DNA from: Flavobacterium chilense
GTDB taxonomy: Bacteria; Bacteroidota; Bacteroidia; Flavobacteriales; Flavobacteriaceae
Assembly: GCF_001602525.1 (NCBI RefSeq)
Contig: NZ_LSYT01000005.1
Location: 1-64,000 of the forward strand
Direction: 5' to 3'
Length of the DNA: 64,000 bases
Part shown: positions 52,051-61,752 of the stretch, one piece after another
Position numbering within the stretch: position 1 is the stretch's first letter
Layout of the letters: every line of letters begins with the position of its first letter
The notes under the pieces: generated by a model
What the model was told of the DNA's origin: nothing
Database searches by the model: none
What the model saw: only the letters and a program-made list of their open reading frames with translations
Translations under genes and position numbers: made by a program

Positions 52051-55000
52051 TTAAAATTTTAAATTAGCACCAACAACGAAAGATCTTAAAGTAGGATAAG
52101 CATCAAGCTCAATTCCTTGATTTCCGTAAGGATTACCATCACCATTTAACTCAGGAGAAAATCCAGAGAATTTTTGCGTAATAAATGGATTAATTGCATT
52201 TACATATAATCTGCAATAGTTAACAAAACTTGTGTCATTTAAAGGAAGTTTATATCCTAAAGTGATGTTATTAATTCTAAAGAAATCACCTGACTCTAAA
52301 TAATATGTAGAGGCAACTGGTACTTCATTAAATGGTTTTGGATTTGATGCATTAGGATTCGCTGCAGTCCAGTAGTTGTTTGTTAAAGAAGCTTCTACAT
52401 TTTCACCTGTAAAACGTTGTGCTTTTTTTCCATTGTATACTTTTGCTCCACCTGTACCGTATCCGTCAACAGAAAAATCGATGTTTTTGTAAGTTAATCC
52501 CAGTGTCACACCATAGTTATTTTTTGGTAAAATTGAACCTACATATTTTTTATCTTTAGTAGCATCTAAAGCTGTTTGAACTACTTTATCACCAGCTGCG
52601 TTGTAGTACAACATTTTACCATTTGCAGGATCTATTCCGGCATATTCGTATACATAAAAACTACCTAATGGCTGACCTACAGAAGTTTTGTTAAGCATTT
52701 TAGTATCCTGACCATTTCCTAAATTTCCTCCAATTACTGGCGAAATATCAAAATCTTTTAAAGAAGAAAGTTTGTTGATATTTTGAGAAAAGTTTCCTCC
52801 AACCCAGTAACTTAAGTTATCTGAAATTTTATCATCCCAACGTAAAGAAAGTTCATAACCTTTGTTTGATACTTTACCAACATGTGCAGGAGTTGCAATT
52901 GTTAATCCTGAAGACATATAAGGTTTTGTATTTAAAATTACGTTGCTTGTATTTTTATCATAATAATCTGCTGATCCTTTTAATCTGCTGTTGAATAATT
53001 CGAAATCAAGACCTACAGAAGCTTCTTCTGTAATTTCCCAAGATAAACTTGGATCAATTTGAGAGTTAATTGTAGTTCCAGGGTACAAGATTGAACCTCC
53101 TAAATAAGCATCTAATCCTGAAGCATAAGCCTGGCTGTTTAAAGGAACATTTTGGTTACCTAATTTACCCCAGCTTCCTCTTAATTTGATTAAATCAAGA
53201 CCTTTGATATTTGATAAGAAGTTTTCTTTTGTCATAATCCATCCTAAACCAAAAGATGGAAAAGTTCCCCAACGGTAATCTTTTGCAAAGTTTGAAGATC
53301 CGTCACGTCTGATTGTTCCGGTAACTAAATATCGGTCCATTAATTTATATTGGAAACGACCAAAGTAAGATGCTAATCTGCTTTCGTTGTACGTTACATC
53401 ATATAAACTAGTGATATCACCTACATATTCTACTCCATGTGCATCTTTTGCATTGTATAAAGACCAGTAGTTAGAATTTGGGCTAACATTTTTTCTTGCG
53501 ATTGTTAATGTTTCTCTTGGTCCTTTTACAGAAGCCTCCATACCTGCAGTTAATTCAAGATCATGAATACCACCAAAAACTTTATTATAAGTAAAATAGT
53601 TCGATAAGTTCCAGTTAAAATACTGCTCTCTACCTCTTGTTAATAAATTTACAGGATCACTTTTATGGCTAGCTACATAATCAGCAGCTGTTGTGTTTGG
53701 ATTTGCTGCCATCCAGATACCTTGTTTATCCTCATAATTGTATTGTTTCCAGGAATAGTATTCACCATTAAATTGAGAAGTGAATTTTAATCCTTTGATA
53801 ATTTCGTAATCTAATTTTAAACCACCTTGTAACGTTACACTTCTTTGTTGCTCGTTATAAAAGTCTAATTGCGCTACAGGATTACCAACATTATTAAATG
53901 AAGATCCAACTTGATTAGCTACACCACTTGCATTAACACGAGATACACCATATTGTCCGTCAGAAAAACGTACCGGAACTAAAGGTGATTGTTTATATGC
54001 ATTTGTAAAAGCTCCTAAAGGCTTTGGAGCAGAATTTGCTGAAGTAAAACTTAAATTTTGGCTTAAAGTTACTTTTTTAGAAATTTTAAACTCGTTGTTG
54101 TTTCTAAAAGTAGTACGACCATAGTTTAATCCGTTTAAGATTGCCTGCTCTTCATAGTTACCTGCACTAAAAAAGTATTTGATATTTTCTGAAGCACCAG
54201 AAATCGAAATGTTGTTCTGAGTATAAGAACCAGTTCTTGTAATTGCATCAAGCCAATTTGTATTAACTGGTTGATTTGCAGCAAATGTATTAGTACCTAA
54301 AGCTGCATTAGAATATGCTGCATATTGGTTTGCATCTGCCATTTTAACCTTTTTAAGAGGGTTTCTGAAACCAGCAAAACTTTCAATTTCTACTGATACT
54401 TTATCACCTTTACCTTTTTTAGTTGTAATAATGATAACCCCGTTTGCCGCTCTTGTACCATAAATTGCTAAAGATGAAGCATCTTTAAGAATTTCATACG
54501 AAGTAATATCATTTGTATTGATATTATTGATATTCTCCGTTGGCATTCCATCAACAATGTATAAAGGAGATCTTCCTCCTAATGCAGTACCTAAACCTCT
54601 AATTACTACAGAAGGTGTGCTCCCTGGTAAATCAGATGAAATAACCTGAACACCAGCTGCTTTACCCTGAATAGCCTGAGATGCGTTTAATACTTTTGTT
54701 TTGGTAACATCTTCAGCTTTTAAAGAAGTAATTGCTGAAGTATTGTCTACTTTTTTTCTTGTTCCGTATCCAATTACTACTACATCCTTTAATACAGTAT
54801 CACCTGCTTCTTTTAATGTAATGGTCATTGGAGCGGATGTTGCTGCTAATGATACACTATCAAAACCCAGCATTGTAATTTTTAAAGTCTCTCCTACTTT
54901 GGCATTGATTGTAAAATTCCCGTCGAAATCAGCATCAGCGGTAGCTCTGGAATTTGAAGCAGAAATTATCGCTCCAGGTATTCCCATTCCACTACTGTCT

Positions 55001-55083
55001 ACTACTTTTCCTTTAATTGCTTGACCAGACATGTAAGCTGGAAGTAGCAAAAGCGCTAAAAAGCTAAAAATAAAATTTTTCAT
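52051..55083 (-). CDS. SusC-like TonB-dependent outer-membrane transporter
   Basis: The 1,010-residue protein has a signal peptide (LLLLPAYMSGQ), an N-terminal carboxypeptidase-regulatory-like domain (about 22-95), a TonB box region, the plug domain (about 115-225, with GKAAGVQVISSDLPG and IRGLGTALGGRSPLYIVDG) and a 22-strand beta-barrel with a terminal aromatic strand (FVVGANLKF). It imports large oligosaccharides through the outer membrane using TonB energy. There is no STN domain, so signalling is through the SusR-like protein rather than an anti-sigma factor. Confidence 0.96.
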   Translation of the reverse strand: MKNFIFSFLALLLLPAYMSGQAIKGKVVDSSGMGIPGAIISASNSRATADADFDGNFTINAKVGETLKITMLGFDSVSLAATSAPMTITLKEAGDTVLKDVVVIGYGTRKKVDNTSAITSLKAEDVTKTKVLNASQAIQGKAAGVQVISSDLPGSTPSVVIRGLGTALGGRSPLYIVDGMPTENINNINTNDITSYEILKDASSLAIYGTRAANGVIIITTKKGKGDKVSVEIESFAGFRNPLKKVKMADANQYAAYSNAALGTNTFAANQPVNTNWLDAITRTGSYTQNNISISGASENIKYFFSAGNYEEQAILNGLNYGRTTFRNNNEFKISKKVTLSQNLSFTSANSAPKPLGAFTNAYKQSPLVPVRFSDGQYGVSRVNASGVANQVGSSFNNVGNPVAQLDFYNEQQRSVTLQGGLKLDYEIIKGLKFTSQFNGEYYSWKQYNYEDKQGIWMAANPNTTAADYVASHKSDPVNLLTRGREQYFNWNLSNYFTYNKVFGGIHDLELTAGMEASVKGPRETLTIARKNVSPNSNYWSLYNAKDAHGVEYVGDITSLYDVTYNESRLASYFGRFQYKLMDRYLVTGTIRRDGSSNFAKDYRWGTFPSFGLGWIMTKENFLSNIKGLDLIKLRGSWGKLGNQNVPLNSQAYASGLDAYLGGSILYPGTTINSQIDPSLSWEITEEASVGLDFELFNSRLKGSADYYDKNTSNVILNTKPYMSSGLTIATPAHVGKVSNKGYELSLRWDDKISDNLSYWVGGNFSQNINKLSSLKDFDISPVIGGNLGNGQDTKMLNKTSVGQPLGSFYVYEYAGIDPANGKMLYYNAAGDKVVQTALDATKDKKYVGSILPKNNYGVTLGLTYKNIDFSVDGYGTGGAKVYNGKKAQRFTGENVEASLTNNYWTAANPNASNPKPFNEVPVASTYYLESGDFFRINNITLGYKLPLNDTSFVNYCRLYVNAINPFITQKFSGFSPELNGDGNPYGNQGIELDAYPTLRSFVVGANLKF

Positions 55084-55126
55084 ACAGTTTGTAATCGTTT
55101 AAGTTAGTAGAGCCAAATTAAGCAAT

Positions 55127-55256
55127 TACAACGTTGTAGTACATCAAATACCACTACTACATAGCTACATCATTATGTTAAAATTAGAATGTATCATACT
55201 CATTATCAAGAAACTAAATGTTAATTTTATTTTGTTAACATAACGTTATGATGTAG
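55127..55256 (-). promoter_or_regulatory. Candidate operator region of the susC operon
   Basis: Two 12-bp perfect palindromes with the same AACGTT core, TACAACGTTGTA (55127-55138) and CATAACGTTATG (55239-55250), lie 45 and 156 bp upstream of the susC start. CTACATCATTATGTTAA (55165-55181) is an imperfect inverted copy of 55235-55256. A near-consensus -7 element (TTAATTTG, 55113-55120, minus) sits 30 bp before the start. Binding by the adjacent regulator is inferred. Confidence 0.5.
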
Positions 55257-55327
55257 TAATGATGTATTGGAATTATGTAATAAAAGAACTGGAAAAATAT
55301 AAGATCTTTAAAAAACAAATACAAATC

Positions 55328-58072
55328 TTACACACTTAATAAAAATTTTGAGAGGTTTTCGTCCTGAGTAAGGTTTAATTTCTTTCTTAGACGATATCTG
55401 TGCAATTCTACGCCTCTAAAAGAGATATTCATCATAGGTGCAATTTCCTTCGAAGAAAGGTTCATTTTTAGATAAACACACAATTTTATATCTTTTGGAG
55501 TAAGGTTTGGGAATTTTTTAGAAAGGTTTATGATAAATTCATTGTGAATCTGATTTAGATTGGTTTCAAAAATCTCCCATTCGTGTTTATTCACTTCATT
55601 AATCTTAATTGCTTTTTTAATTTCACTTTTAAGTTTATTAAAATCTTTTTCAGAATCTAAAATGTTTTGAATATTATCGATCATTTCGCTTTGTTTGGCA
55701 ATCGACAACGATTTGCCAGCCACTTCTGATGATTTGGTCTGTAATTCTAATTCCAGAATATGTTTTTCGTATTCCTGAAGATTTAATTCATTTTCTGCTT
55801 TTAACTCCATCTCCAAAATTTCGCGCTGGTGTTTTAATTCTTCTGCCTGCAATTTGAGTTTTTGCATGTAACGAAGTTTGTTCCATTTATAATAAAAGAA
55901 AAGTACTGCTCCTATTATTAATAAATAAAGTAAAATCATCCAGAAAGAAAAATACCAGGGTTGTGCTACTTTAAAATCAAAACCCGAAACCTTTTCGTAA
56001 TTTGCACCGTCATGTTTAAAAATGACAACAGAATGTGAACCACTACTCAGGTTGTTTAAAACTATAGCTCCATTTGAAATTGGAATGTAGTTTTTGCTTT
56101 TATTAATCTGATAGAATAAATTTGGTTTGCTCGCACCATAAATACCTGAAATAACATTTATTCGCAGCTCTGTATTGTGTTTTATTTTTTCATCGTTTGG
56201 CAATAGTTCACCATTATTATACGCTTCTACCCTAACACCTTTGTTTTGCTTATTCTGATATTCTAATTGAAGCGAAATAAAACCATCATCCAGGTTCATT
56301 AAATAATGATTCTGACTTCTGAAAATTCTTAAGTTTTCATTAATTAGTTTTCCTTTATAATATTTCTCCTGAATAATGTTCCATACAAATTTATTACCAT
56401 GGGCATATATATGATAAAGAATTCCTTCCTGAAGCACGATAAAATGATCCTGATCGATCGCTACAACATCTGAGATATTTTTAAAATTGCCATTAAAGAG
56501 TTCGTTTTCTTCTAATTTATTTGAAATAGAATTAAAGGTGTACCAGACATTATTAATCAGAAACAGTATTTCGTCTCTAAACTCAAAAATCTTAACTCCA
56601 AAATCATTTTTTATTTTACTCTGCTGAGTAATATTTTCTATTTTTTTGGTTTTGTAATTATCATCAAACTGAACCTTGTATAATCCACGGTAATTATCTG
56701 CTGCCCAAATTTCATTCTTTTTATTCTGGGCTACATATTTTATAGGTTTCGAAAGATCGTTGATTATTTTATTTTCGGTCAGCTTCGAAACATCATCATA
56801 TACTAAAATCCCACTGTAAGTTGATTGAAAATAGGTATCGTTAATGATACTTTTTGACAGGTTCCAGCCACCGCTTACATTATTAATTTTGGACAATACA
56901 CCATTTTCATAACAAAAAGTTCCATCGTTATGACCAATGATATATTTGTTTCCAATTTTTGTAATATTCCAGCCCTGACCCTGTGTATTAGGCAGCATTT
57001 TAAAATTTCCTGAATTAAACTCAAAAATTCCGTGATTCGAAGCAATTAAATATCCTTTATTTGTTGTCGCAACAGAATAAACAGAACCTAAAATTCCTGA
57101 GTTATCGTAAAAAAATGAAATAGGCGAATTGATTTCAACATGCGCAATTCCGTTATCCAGTCCAAGCCATAAATCTTCTTCTTTATCAAAACCAATACAT
57201 AAAACCGAATTGTTCATGAGAACATTATTACGGTCGATATTTTTATACGTTTCCGTATTAAAATCATAGATGTAAACACCTTTGTTTCCCGTACCTACAA
57301 CAAGCTTATTGTTTTTGATAAATTTGGCAACATTTATTCCGTTTGCTTTTAAGGTTTCATTTAAGGGGTTATTCCATGGGGTTAAACTTGCTTTTTCAGC
57401 AATAAAAATCCCTTTTTTTTGTGTAAAAATATAAGTCTTGCCTTTGTATTTTTCGATCGCATGCACCACAGTGTTTTTCAGAATGTCCCAGCCTTTAGGA
57501 TTAGATATCCTTGAACCATTCATCCTAAAAAGTCCTTTATTTACAGAAGCTACGTAAAGATTGTTATCTACAACAAAGCAATAAGAAATTAAAAATGGAA
57601 ACTTGATTTTTTTAATATGTTTTCCATCATAAATAAAAACATCATTAAAGGACTGAAAATACAATGAACCATTAAATCTGAATATTTTCCAGATTTCCTC
57701 ATTATCTTTTTCATCAAACAGCCTTAGATTTTTGGTAATCGAAACATATTTCATTTTACCGTTTTCTCGATACCAATAGCCAAATTCTTTGTATGAACCA
57801 GAGTAAATACGATCTCCTTCGATTAAAATCGAACGAATAATGGTTTTATTAGGAAGTGAGTATTTTTCCCATACTACGCCATCATATCGCAATAAATAAT
57901 GATTGTTAGCAAAATACATGGCTTTATCATTACCCTGAGCCACGTTCCAGATTTGATTATCGCCCTGATAATCTGATTTATTATAGTTTTCTACGAAAGG
58001 AAGTAATTCTTGTGCCTGGATCTGTAAAGCGATGAAAAAGAAGAAAACTGATTTTAAAAGTATCGATTTCAA
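55328..58072 (-). CDS. SusR-like membrane-spanning regulator (TTG start)
   Basis: The 914-residue protein has a signal peptide from a TTG start at 58072 (no upstream in-frame ATG before a stop), a two-propeller-type periplasmic sensor (about 25-640), a Y_Y_Y-like domain (about 650-735), one membrane helix (WMILLYLLIIGAVLFFYY near 745), a long coiled coil (about 770-830), and a C-terminal LuxR/GerE-type helix-turn-helix (LTPKDIKLCVYLKMNLSSKEIAPMMN region, about 855-912). It lacks kinase and receiver domains. It would sense glycan fragments in the periplasm and switch on susC. It sits upstream of the PUL on the same strand. Confidence 0.9.
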   Translation of the reverse strand: MKSILLKSVFFFFIALQIQAQELLPFVENYNKSDYQGDNQIWNVAQGNDKAMYFANNHYLLRYDGVVWEKYSLPNKTIIRSILIEGDRIYSGSYKEFGYWYRENGKMKYVSITKNLRLFDEKDNEEIWKIFRFNGSLYFQSFNDVFIYDGKHIKKIKFPFLISYCFVVDNNLYVASVNKGLFRMNGSRISNPKGWDILKNTVVHAIEKYKGKTYIFTQKKGIFIAEKASLTPWNNPLNETLKANGINVAKFIKNNKLVVGTGNKGVYIYDFNTETYKNIDRNNVLMNNSVLCIGFDKEEDLWLGLDNGIAHVEINSPISFFYDNSGILGSVYSVATTNKGYLIASNHGIFEFNSGNFKMLPNTQGQGWNITKIGNKYIIGHNDGTFCYENGVLSKINNVSGGWNLSKSIINDTYFQSTYSGILVYDDVSKLTENKIINDLSKPIKYVAQNKKNEIWAADNYRGLYKVQFDDNYKTKKIENITQQSKIKNDFGVKIFEFRDEILFLINNVWYTFNSISNKLEENELFNGNFKNISDVVAIDQDHFIVLQEGILYHIYAHGNKFVWNIIQEKYYKGKLINENLRIFRSQNHYLMNLDDGFISLQLEYQNKQNKGVRVEAYNNGELLPNDEKIKHNTELRINVISGIYGASKPNLFYQINKSKNYIPISNGAIVLNNLSSGSHSVVIFKHDGANYEKVSGFDFKVAQPWYFSFWMILLYLLIIGAVLFFYYKWNKLRYMQKLKLQAEELKHQREILEMELKAENELNLQEYEKHILELELQTKSSEVAGKSLSIAKQSEMIDNIQNILDSEKDFNKLKSEIKKAIKINEVNKHEWEIFETNLNQIHNEFIINLSKKFPNLTPKDIKLCVYLKMNLSSKEIAPMMNISFRGVELHRYRLRKKLNLTQDENLSKFLLSV

Positions 58073-58091
58073 GATATTTAGATTTATGTAT

Positions 58092-58099
58092 CAAAGGTA
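58092..58099 (-). promoter_or_regulatory. -7 promoter element of the SusR-like gene
   Basis: Minus-strand TACCTTTG fits TAnnTTTG. It is 19 bp upstream of the TTG start, implying a very short leader of about 15 nt. Confidence 0.6.
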
Positions 58100-58118
58100 C
58101 TGACAAATATTTAATCTT

Positions 58119-58162
58119 AAAGCATAAAAAAACTCCTCGATGGAGGAGTTTTTTTATGCTTT
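58119..58162. terminator. Strong terminator between ackA and the PUL regulator
   Basis: AAAGCATAAAAAAACTCCTC and its exact inverse flank a four-base loop. The A/T runs give a U-tract on either strand. It ends ackA transcription on the minus strand. Confidence 0.9.
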
Positions 58163-58170
58163 ATATGCAT

Positions 58171-59361
58171 TTAAAGTTCACTATGCAACAAATGGTAAAC
58201 CTGATTGGCAATTTCGTATTCTTCGTCTGTTGGTATAACTAAAACTTTTGTTCTTGAATCCGGCTTATTGATTTCTCTGATTTGTTTAGAGCGAATTTGG
58301 TTTTTATCATCGTCTACACCAATTCCGAAATATTCCATATCTGTGCAAACCAATTTTCGCATGTATGATGAATTTTCTCCTATTCCGGCTGTAAAAACAA
58401 TAGCATCTAAACCGTTTAATGCTGCAGTATAAGCTCCGATCGTTTTTTTGATTCTGTAAGCGTTCATTAATAAAGCCAACTGGCAATCGGCATTTCCTTT
58501 TTCTGCTTCTGATTCAATATCACGTAAATCGCTATAGCCCGTAAGTCCAAGCATTCCGCTTTGTTTCAACAAAATCGCATTTACTTCATCAGGCGTATAG
58601 CCTAAATTTTTAATCATATAAAAAACAATAGACTGATCAATATCGCCAGAACGTGTACCCATTATTAACCCATTTGAAGGCGAAAAACCCATTGTGGTGT
58701 CTATACACTTTCCGTCTTTAATAGCTGCCATACTGCAACCGTTTCCTAAATGAATGGTTATAATTTTAGAATTATGCTCTAAAAAGTCAATTGCTTTTTC
58801 AGAAACATATTTGTGGCTTGTACCATGAAAACCATAAACACGCACTTTATTTTCGGTCAGAAGGTAGTTTGGAATGGCATATTTATATGCTATCTCAGGC
58901 ATGGTCTGATGAAAAGCGGTATCAAAAACAGCAATTTGCTCAGCTGAACTAAAAATTTCCTCTGCCACATTAATTCCTTCTAAATTGGCGGGATTATGCA
59001 AAGGCGCCAATTCAAAAAGTTGTTTGATTTTTGCTTTTACTTTTTCGTCAATTTTTACTGTATTACTAAAATCACTACCGCCATGTACTACACGATGTCC
59101 AACTGCTGCAATTTCTGAAGTTGATTTTATAACGCCTTTTTCTGCATCTAAAAGCAGATTGGCTACTTTTTGCAATCCAACTTTATGAGTTGGGATAGGC
59201 AGCGTTTCTTCAATTGTATTCGATGCTGTCTTAAATGATACATTCGAAGTTTCCAGTCCAATTCTGTCGATCATACCTGAACAAATCACTTCGTTTGTTG
59301 GCATGACCATTAATTGATATTTTATTGATGAACTTCCTGAGTTTATTATTAATATTTTCAT
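58171..59361 (-). CDS. ackA: Acetate kinase
   Basis: AckA converts acetyl phosphate and ADP to acetate and ATP. The 396-residue protein is complete: INSGSSSIKYQL (residues 6-17), GHRVVHGG near 90, FDTAFHQTMP near 145, YGFHGTSHKYV near 175, GNGCSMAAIKDGKC, MGFSPSNGLIMGTRSGDID near 220 and TAGIGENS near 325. It is downstream of pta with 235 bp of repeat-like spacer between them. Confidence 0.98.
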   Translation of the reverse strand: MKILIINSGSSSIKYQLMVMPTNEVICSGMIDRIGLETSNVSFKTASNTIEETLPIPTHKVGLQKVANLLLDAEKGVIKSTSEIAAVGHRVVHGGSDFSNTVKIDEKVKAKIKQLFELAPLHNPANLEGINVAEEIFSSAEQIAVFDTAFHQTMPEIAYKYAIPNYLLTENKVRVYGFHGTSHKYVSEKAIDFLEHNSKIITIHLGNGCSMAAIKDGKCIDTTMGFSPSNGLIMGTRSGDIDQSIVFYMIKNLGYTPDEVNAILLKQSGMLGLTGYSDLRDIESEAEKGNADCQLALLMNAYRIKKTIGAYTAALNGLDAIVFTAGIGENSSYMRKLVCTDMEYFGIGVDDDKNQIRSKQIREINKPDSRTKVLVIPTDEEYEIANQVYHLLHSEL

Positions 59362-59596
59362 TTCTTTTTAAGTTGCTAAGGTTCTGAGATGCTAAGATTC
59401 TAAGGCTCGTAGTTTTATTTTTAATTGAATATTGCTGGGATTAGCACGCTGAAGATGCGTATTTTCTTCGTAAAGACATGGATTAAAACGGATCTTTTTT
59501 TTCCAAAATAAAATCCGTGTAAATCTGCGTTTTCGCATAGCGAATCAGTCTCATCCGCGTTCTATTTTTAATTTTTAATTCTAAAATTTTAATTGA
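59362..59596. repeat. Repeat-filled spacer between ackA and pta
   Basis: The stretch contains TTGCTAAGGTTCTGAG / TGCTAAGATTCTAAGG words (59372-59405), like those at 19540-19590, and an AAATCCGTGTAAATCTGCGT segment (59510-59532), like that near 21290. No promoter or gene is apparent. Confidence 0.6.
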
Positions 59597-61690
59597 CTAA
59601 AGTCCCTGTGCCTGAATTGCTGTAATGACAACTGTATTGATAATATCATCTACAGTACAACCACGGCTTAAATCGTTTACAGGTTTGTTTAACCCCTGCA
59701 ACATTGGTCCAATAGCCAAAGCACCGGTTTCTCTTTGTACTGCTTTGTATGTATTGTTTCCGGTATTTAAATCAGGAAAAATAAGTACACTCGCCTGCCC
59801 TGCTACTTCAGAATCCGGCATTTTGCTTTTTCCAACGGCACGATCTACCGCAGCATCGTACTGAATTGGTCCTTCGATTTTTAAATCCGGACGTTTTTGT
59901 TTTACAATTTCTGTGGCTGTACGTACTTTTTCAACCTCATCTCCTTTTCCGGATGATCCTGAAGAATACGAAAGCATTGCTATTTTAGGTTCAATTCCGA
60001 AAGCTGAACTGGAATCAGCTGATGAAATCGCGATTTCTGCCAATTGTTCTGCTGTTGGGTTTGGATTAATCGCACAGTCTCCAAATACCGAAACACGATC
60101 TTCTAAACACATAAAGAATACGGATGAAACTACAGATGAATTTGGTTTTGTTTTAATGAATTGTAATGCAGGTAAAATAGTATGTTGTGTGGTATGGGCT
60201 GCACCAGAAACCATTCCGTCAGCGTGGCCTTTGTACACCATCATTGTACCGAAATACGAAACGTCTTCCATTAAATCTCTTGCCATGGTTATGCTCACAT
60301 TTTTTGCCTTTCGAAGCTCATAATAGGTATTTGCATAATCTTCGTAATCTTTTGATTCAATTGGATTGATAATATTTACTTTAGAAAAATCTAATGAAAT
60401 TCCTAATTCAGCAACCTTGCTTTCAATTTGTTTTTTGTCTCCAATAATTGAAATATCAACAACATCCATTGACAGAAGCCTTGAAGCTGCAATAATGATC
60501 CTGTCATCATTTCCTTCCGGCAGAACAATATGTTTACGATGCTGTCTGGCTCTTTTAACCATGTTGTACTGAAACATTTTTGGCGTCATACCTTCGGCTA
60601 CAAAAGTGATCAGACGTTCTGATAAATCATCTATTTGCACATATTTTTCAAAAGTACTGATCGATGTTTCTATTTTATGGGTATTGTTGGCATAAATCTC
60701 AGATTTTATCGCACCAATTCTGTTGGTAATATGATAGGTTCCACCATCAACAGCAATTATGGGAACAATAGCAGAAAGTCCTTCGATAAGCTTTAAAATA
60801 CTCTCCTCAGGCACAATATTACCTGTTAGGATAATTCCTGATATTGTGGGATAATTAGCCGATTCATTGGCTTGTAAAGCGCCTAAAATAATATCCGAAC
60901 GATCACCCGGAGTAATCACCAGTGCATTATCATGCAAATGAACCAAATAGTTATGCAATTGCATTGCTCCAACGCTAAAATGCCCGATTTCATTGTTCAG
61001 ATAATTTTCTCCAAACAAAACCTTGGCATCGAGTTCATTTACGATTTCCTGCATGGTTGGATTGTTTAAACTCGAAATCAGCGGAATTGTATTGATCAAT
61101 ACGCTTTCAGGTAAACTTTTCTGAAGACTTTTAGTCACCAGTTCTATATTTTCGGGCTGTACTTTATTGGCAAAAACAGATAAAACTTCAACCTCTTTTA
61201 CCTTAAATGAATCATAAACCAAATACAGGCTGTCAACTAATTCTTCTAATGTTTTTCCTACTCCGGAACCAATAATAATGGTTGGAATTCCTAGGTTTTT
61301 TGCAATCAAAACATTCAAATCTAATTCGATCGAAGTTCCCTCGCCTGTAAAGCTCGTACCTTCGACCAAAACAAAATCAAAACGTTCTTCGAGTTTTTTA
61401 TATTTCTCAATAATTAAGTCTAAAACTTCGCCTATTTTTCCTTTATTTTTCTTTTTGATCAATTTGCTTTTTGTGATCGCAAAGGCATCTTCAAATTTAA
61501 TATCAAGATTAAAATAAGAGAGAACTGTCTCGATATGATTATCTAATTCTCCGTCAACAAAATCCTCCACTATAGGTCTAAAATATCCTACTCTTGCCGT
61601 TTTTCCAATCAGAATGCTCATCAAACCGAGTGTAATAATCGATTTTCCGCTATTTTGATCGCTGGTGGCAATATATATCGCTTTACTCAT
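59597..61690 (-). CDS. pta: Phosphate acetyltransferase, long form
   Basis: Pta converts acetyl-CoA and phosphate to acetyl phosphate, feeding ackA. The 697-residue long form has an N-terminal P-loop-like (AAA_26/BioD-type) domain with TSDQNSGKSIITLGLM at residues 9-24, a middle DRTGG domain (about 215-325), and the C-terminal catalytic PTA/PTB domain (about 370-697) with LPEGNDDRIIIAA, HTTQHTILPALQ, VFFMCLED, SSGSSGKGDEVEKV and RGCTVDDIIN. The N-terminal part regulates activity in other species. Confidence 0.97.
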   Translation of the reverse strand: MSKAIYIATSDQNSGKSIITLGLMSILIGKTARVGYFRPIVEDFVDGELDNHIETVLSYFNLDIKFEDAFAITKSKLIKKKNKGKIGEVLDLIIEKYKKLEERFDFVLVEGTSFTGEGTSIELDLNVLIAKNLGIPTIIIGSGVGKTLEELVDSLYLVYDSFKVKEVEVLSVFANKVQPENIELVTKSLQKSLPESVLINTIPLISSLNNPTMQEIVNELDAKVLFGENYLNNEIGHFSVGAMQLHNYLVHLHDNALVITPGDRSDIILGALQANESANYPTISGIILTGNIVPEESILKLIEGLSAIVPIIAVDGGTYHITNRIGAIKSEIYANNTHKIETSISTFEKYVQIDDLSERLITFVAEGMTPKMFQYNMVKRARQHRKHIVLPEGNDDRIIIAASRLLSMDVVDISIIGDKKQIESKVAELGISLDFSKVNIINPIESKDYEDYANTYYELRKAKNVSITMARDLMEDVSYFGTMMVYKGHADGMVSGAAHTTQHTILPALQFIKTKPNSSVVSSVFFMCLEDRVSVFGDCAINPNPTAEQLAEIAISSADSSSAFGIEPKIAMLSYSSGSSGKGDEVEKVRTATEIVKQKRPDLKIEGPIQYDAAVDRAVGKSKMPDSEVAGQASVLIFPDLNTGNNTYKAVQRETGALAIGPMLQGLNKPVNDLSRGCTVDDIINTVVITAIQAQGL

Positions 61691-61752
61691 AATTTATATT
61701 TTGAAACTAAACAAATGTCGTGTAAATAGTATTTTTTATAGATAAAGAAACG

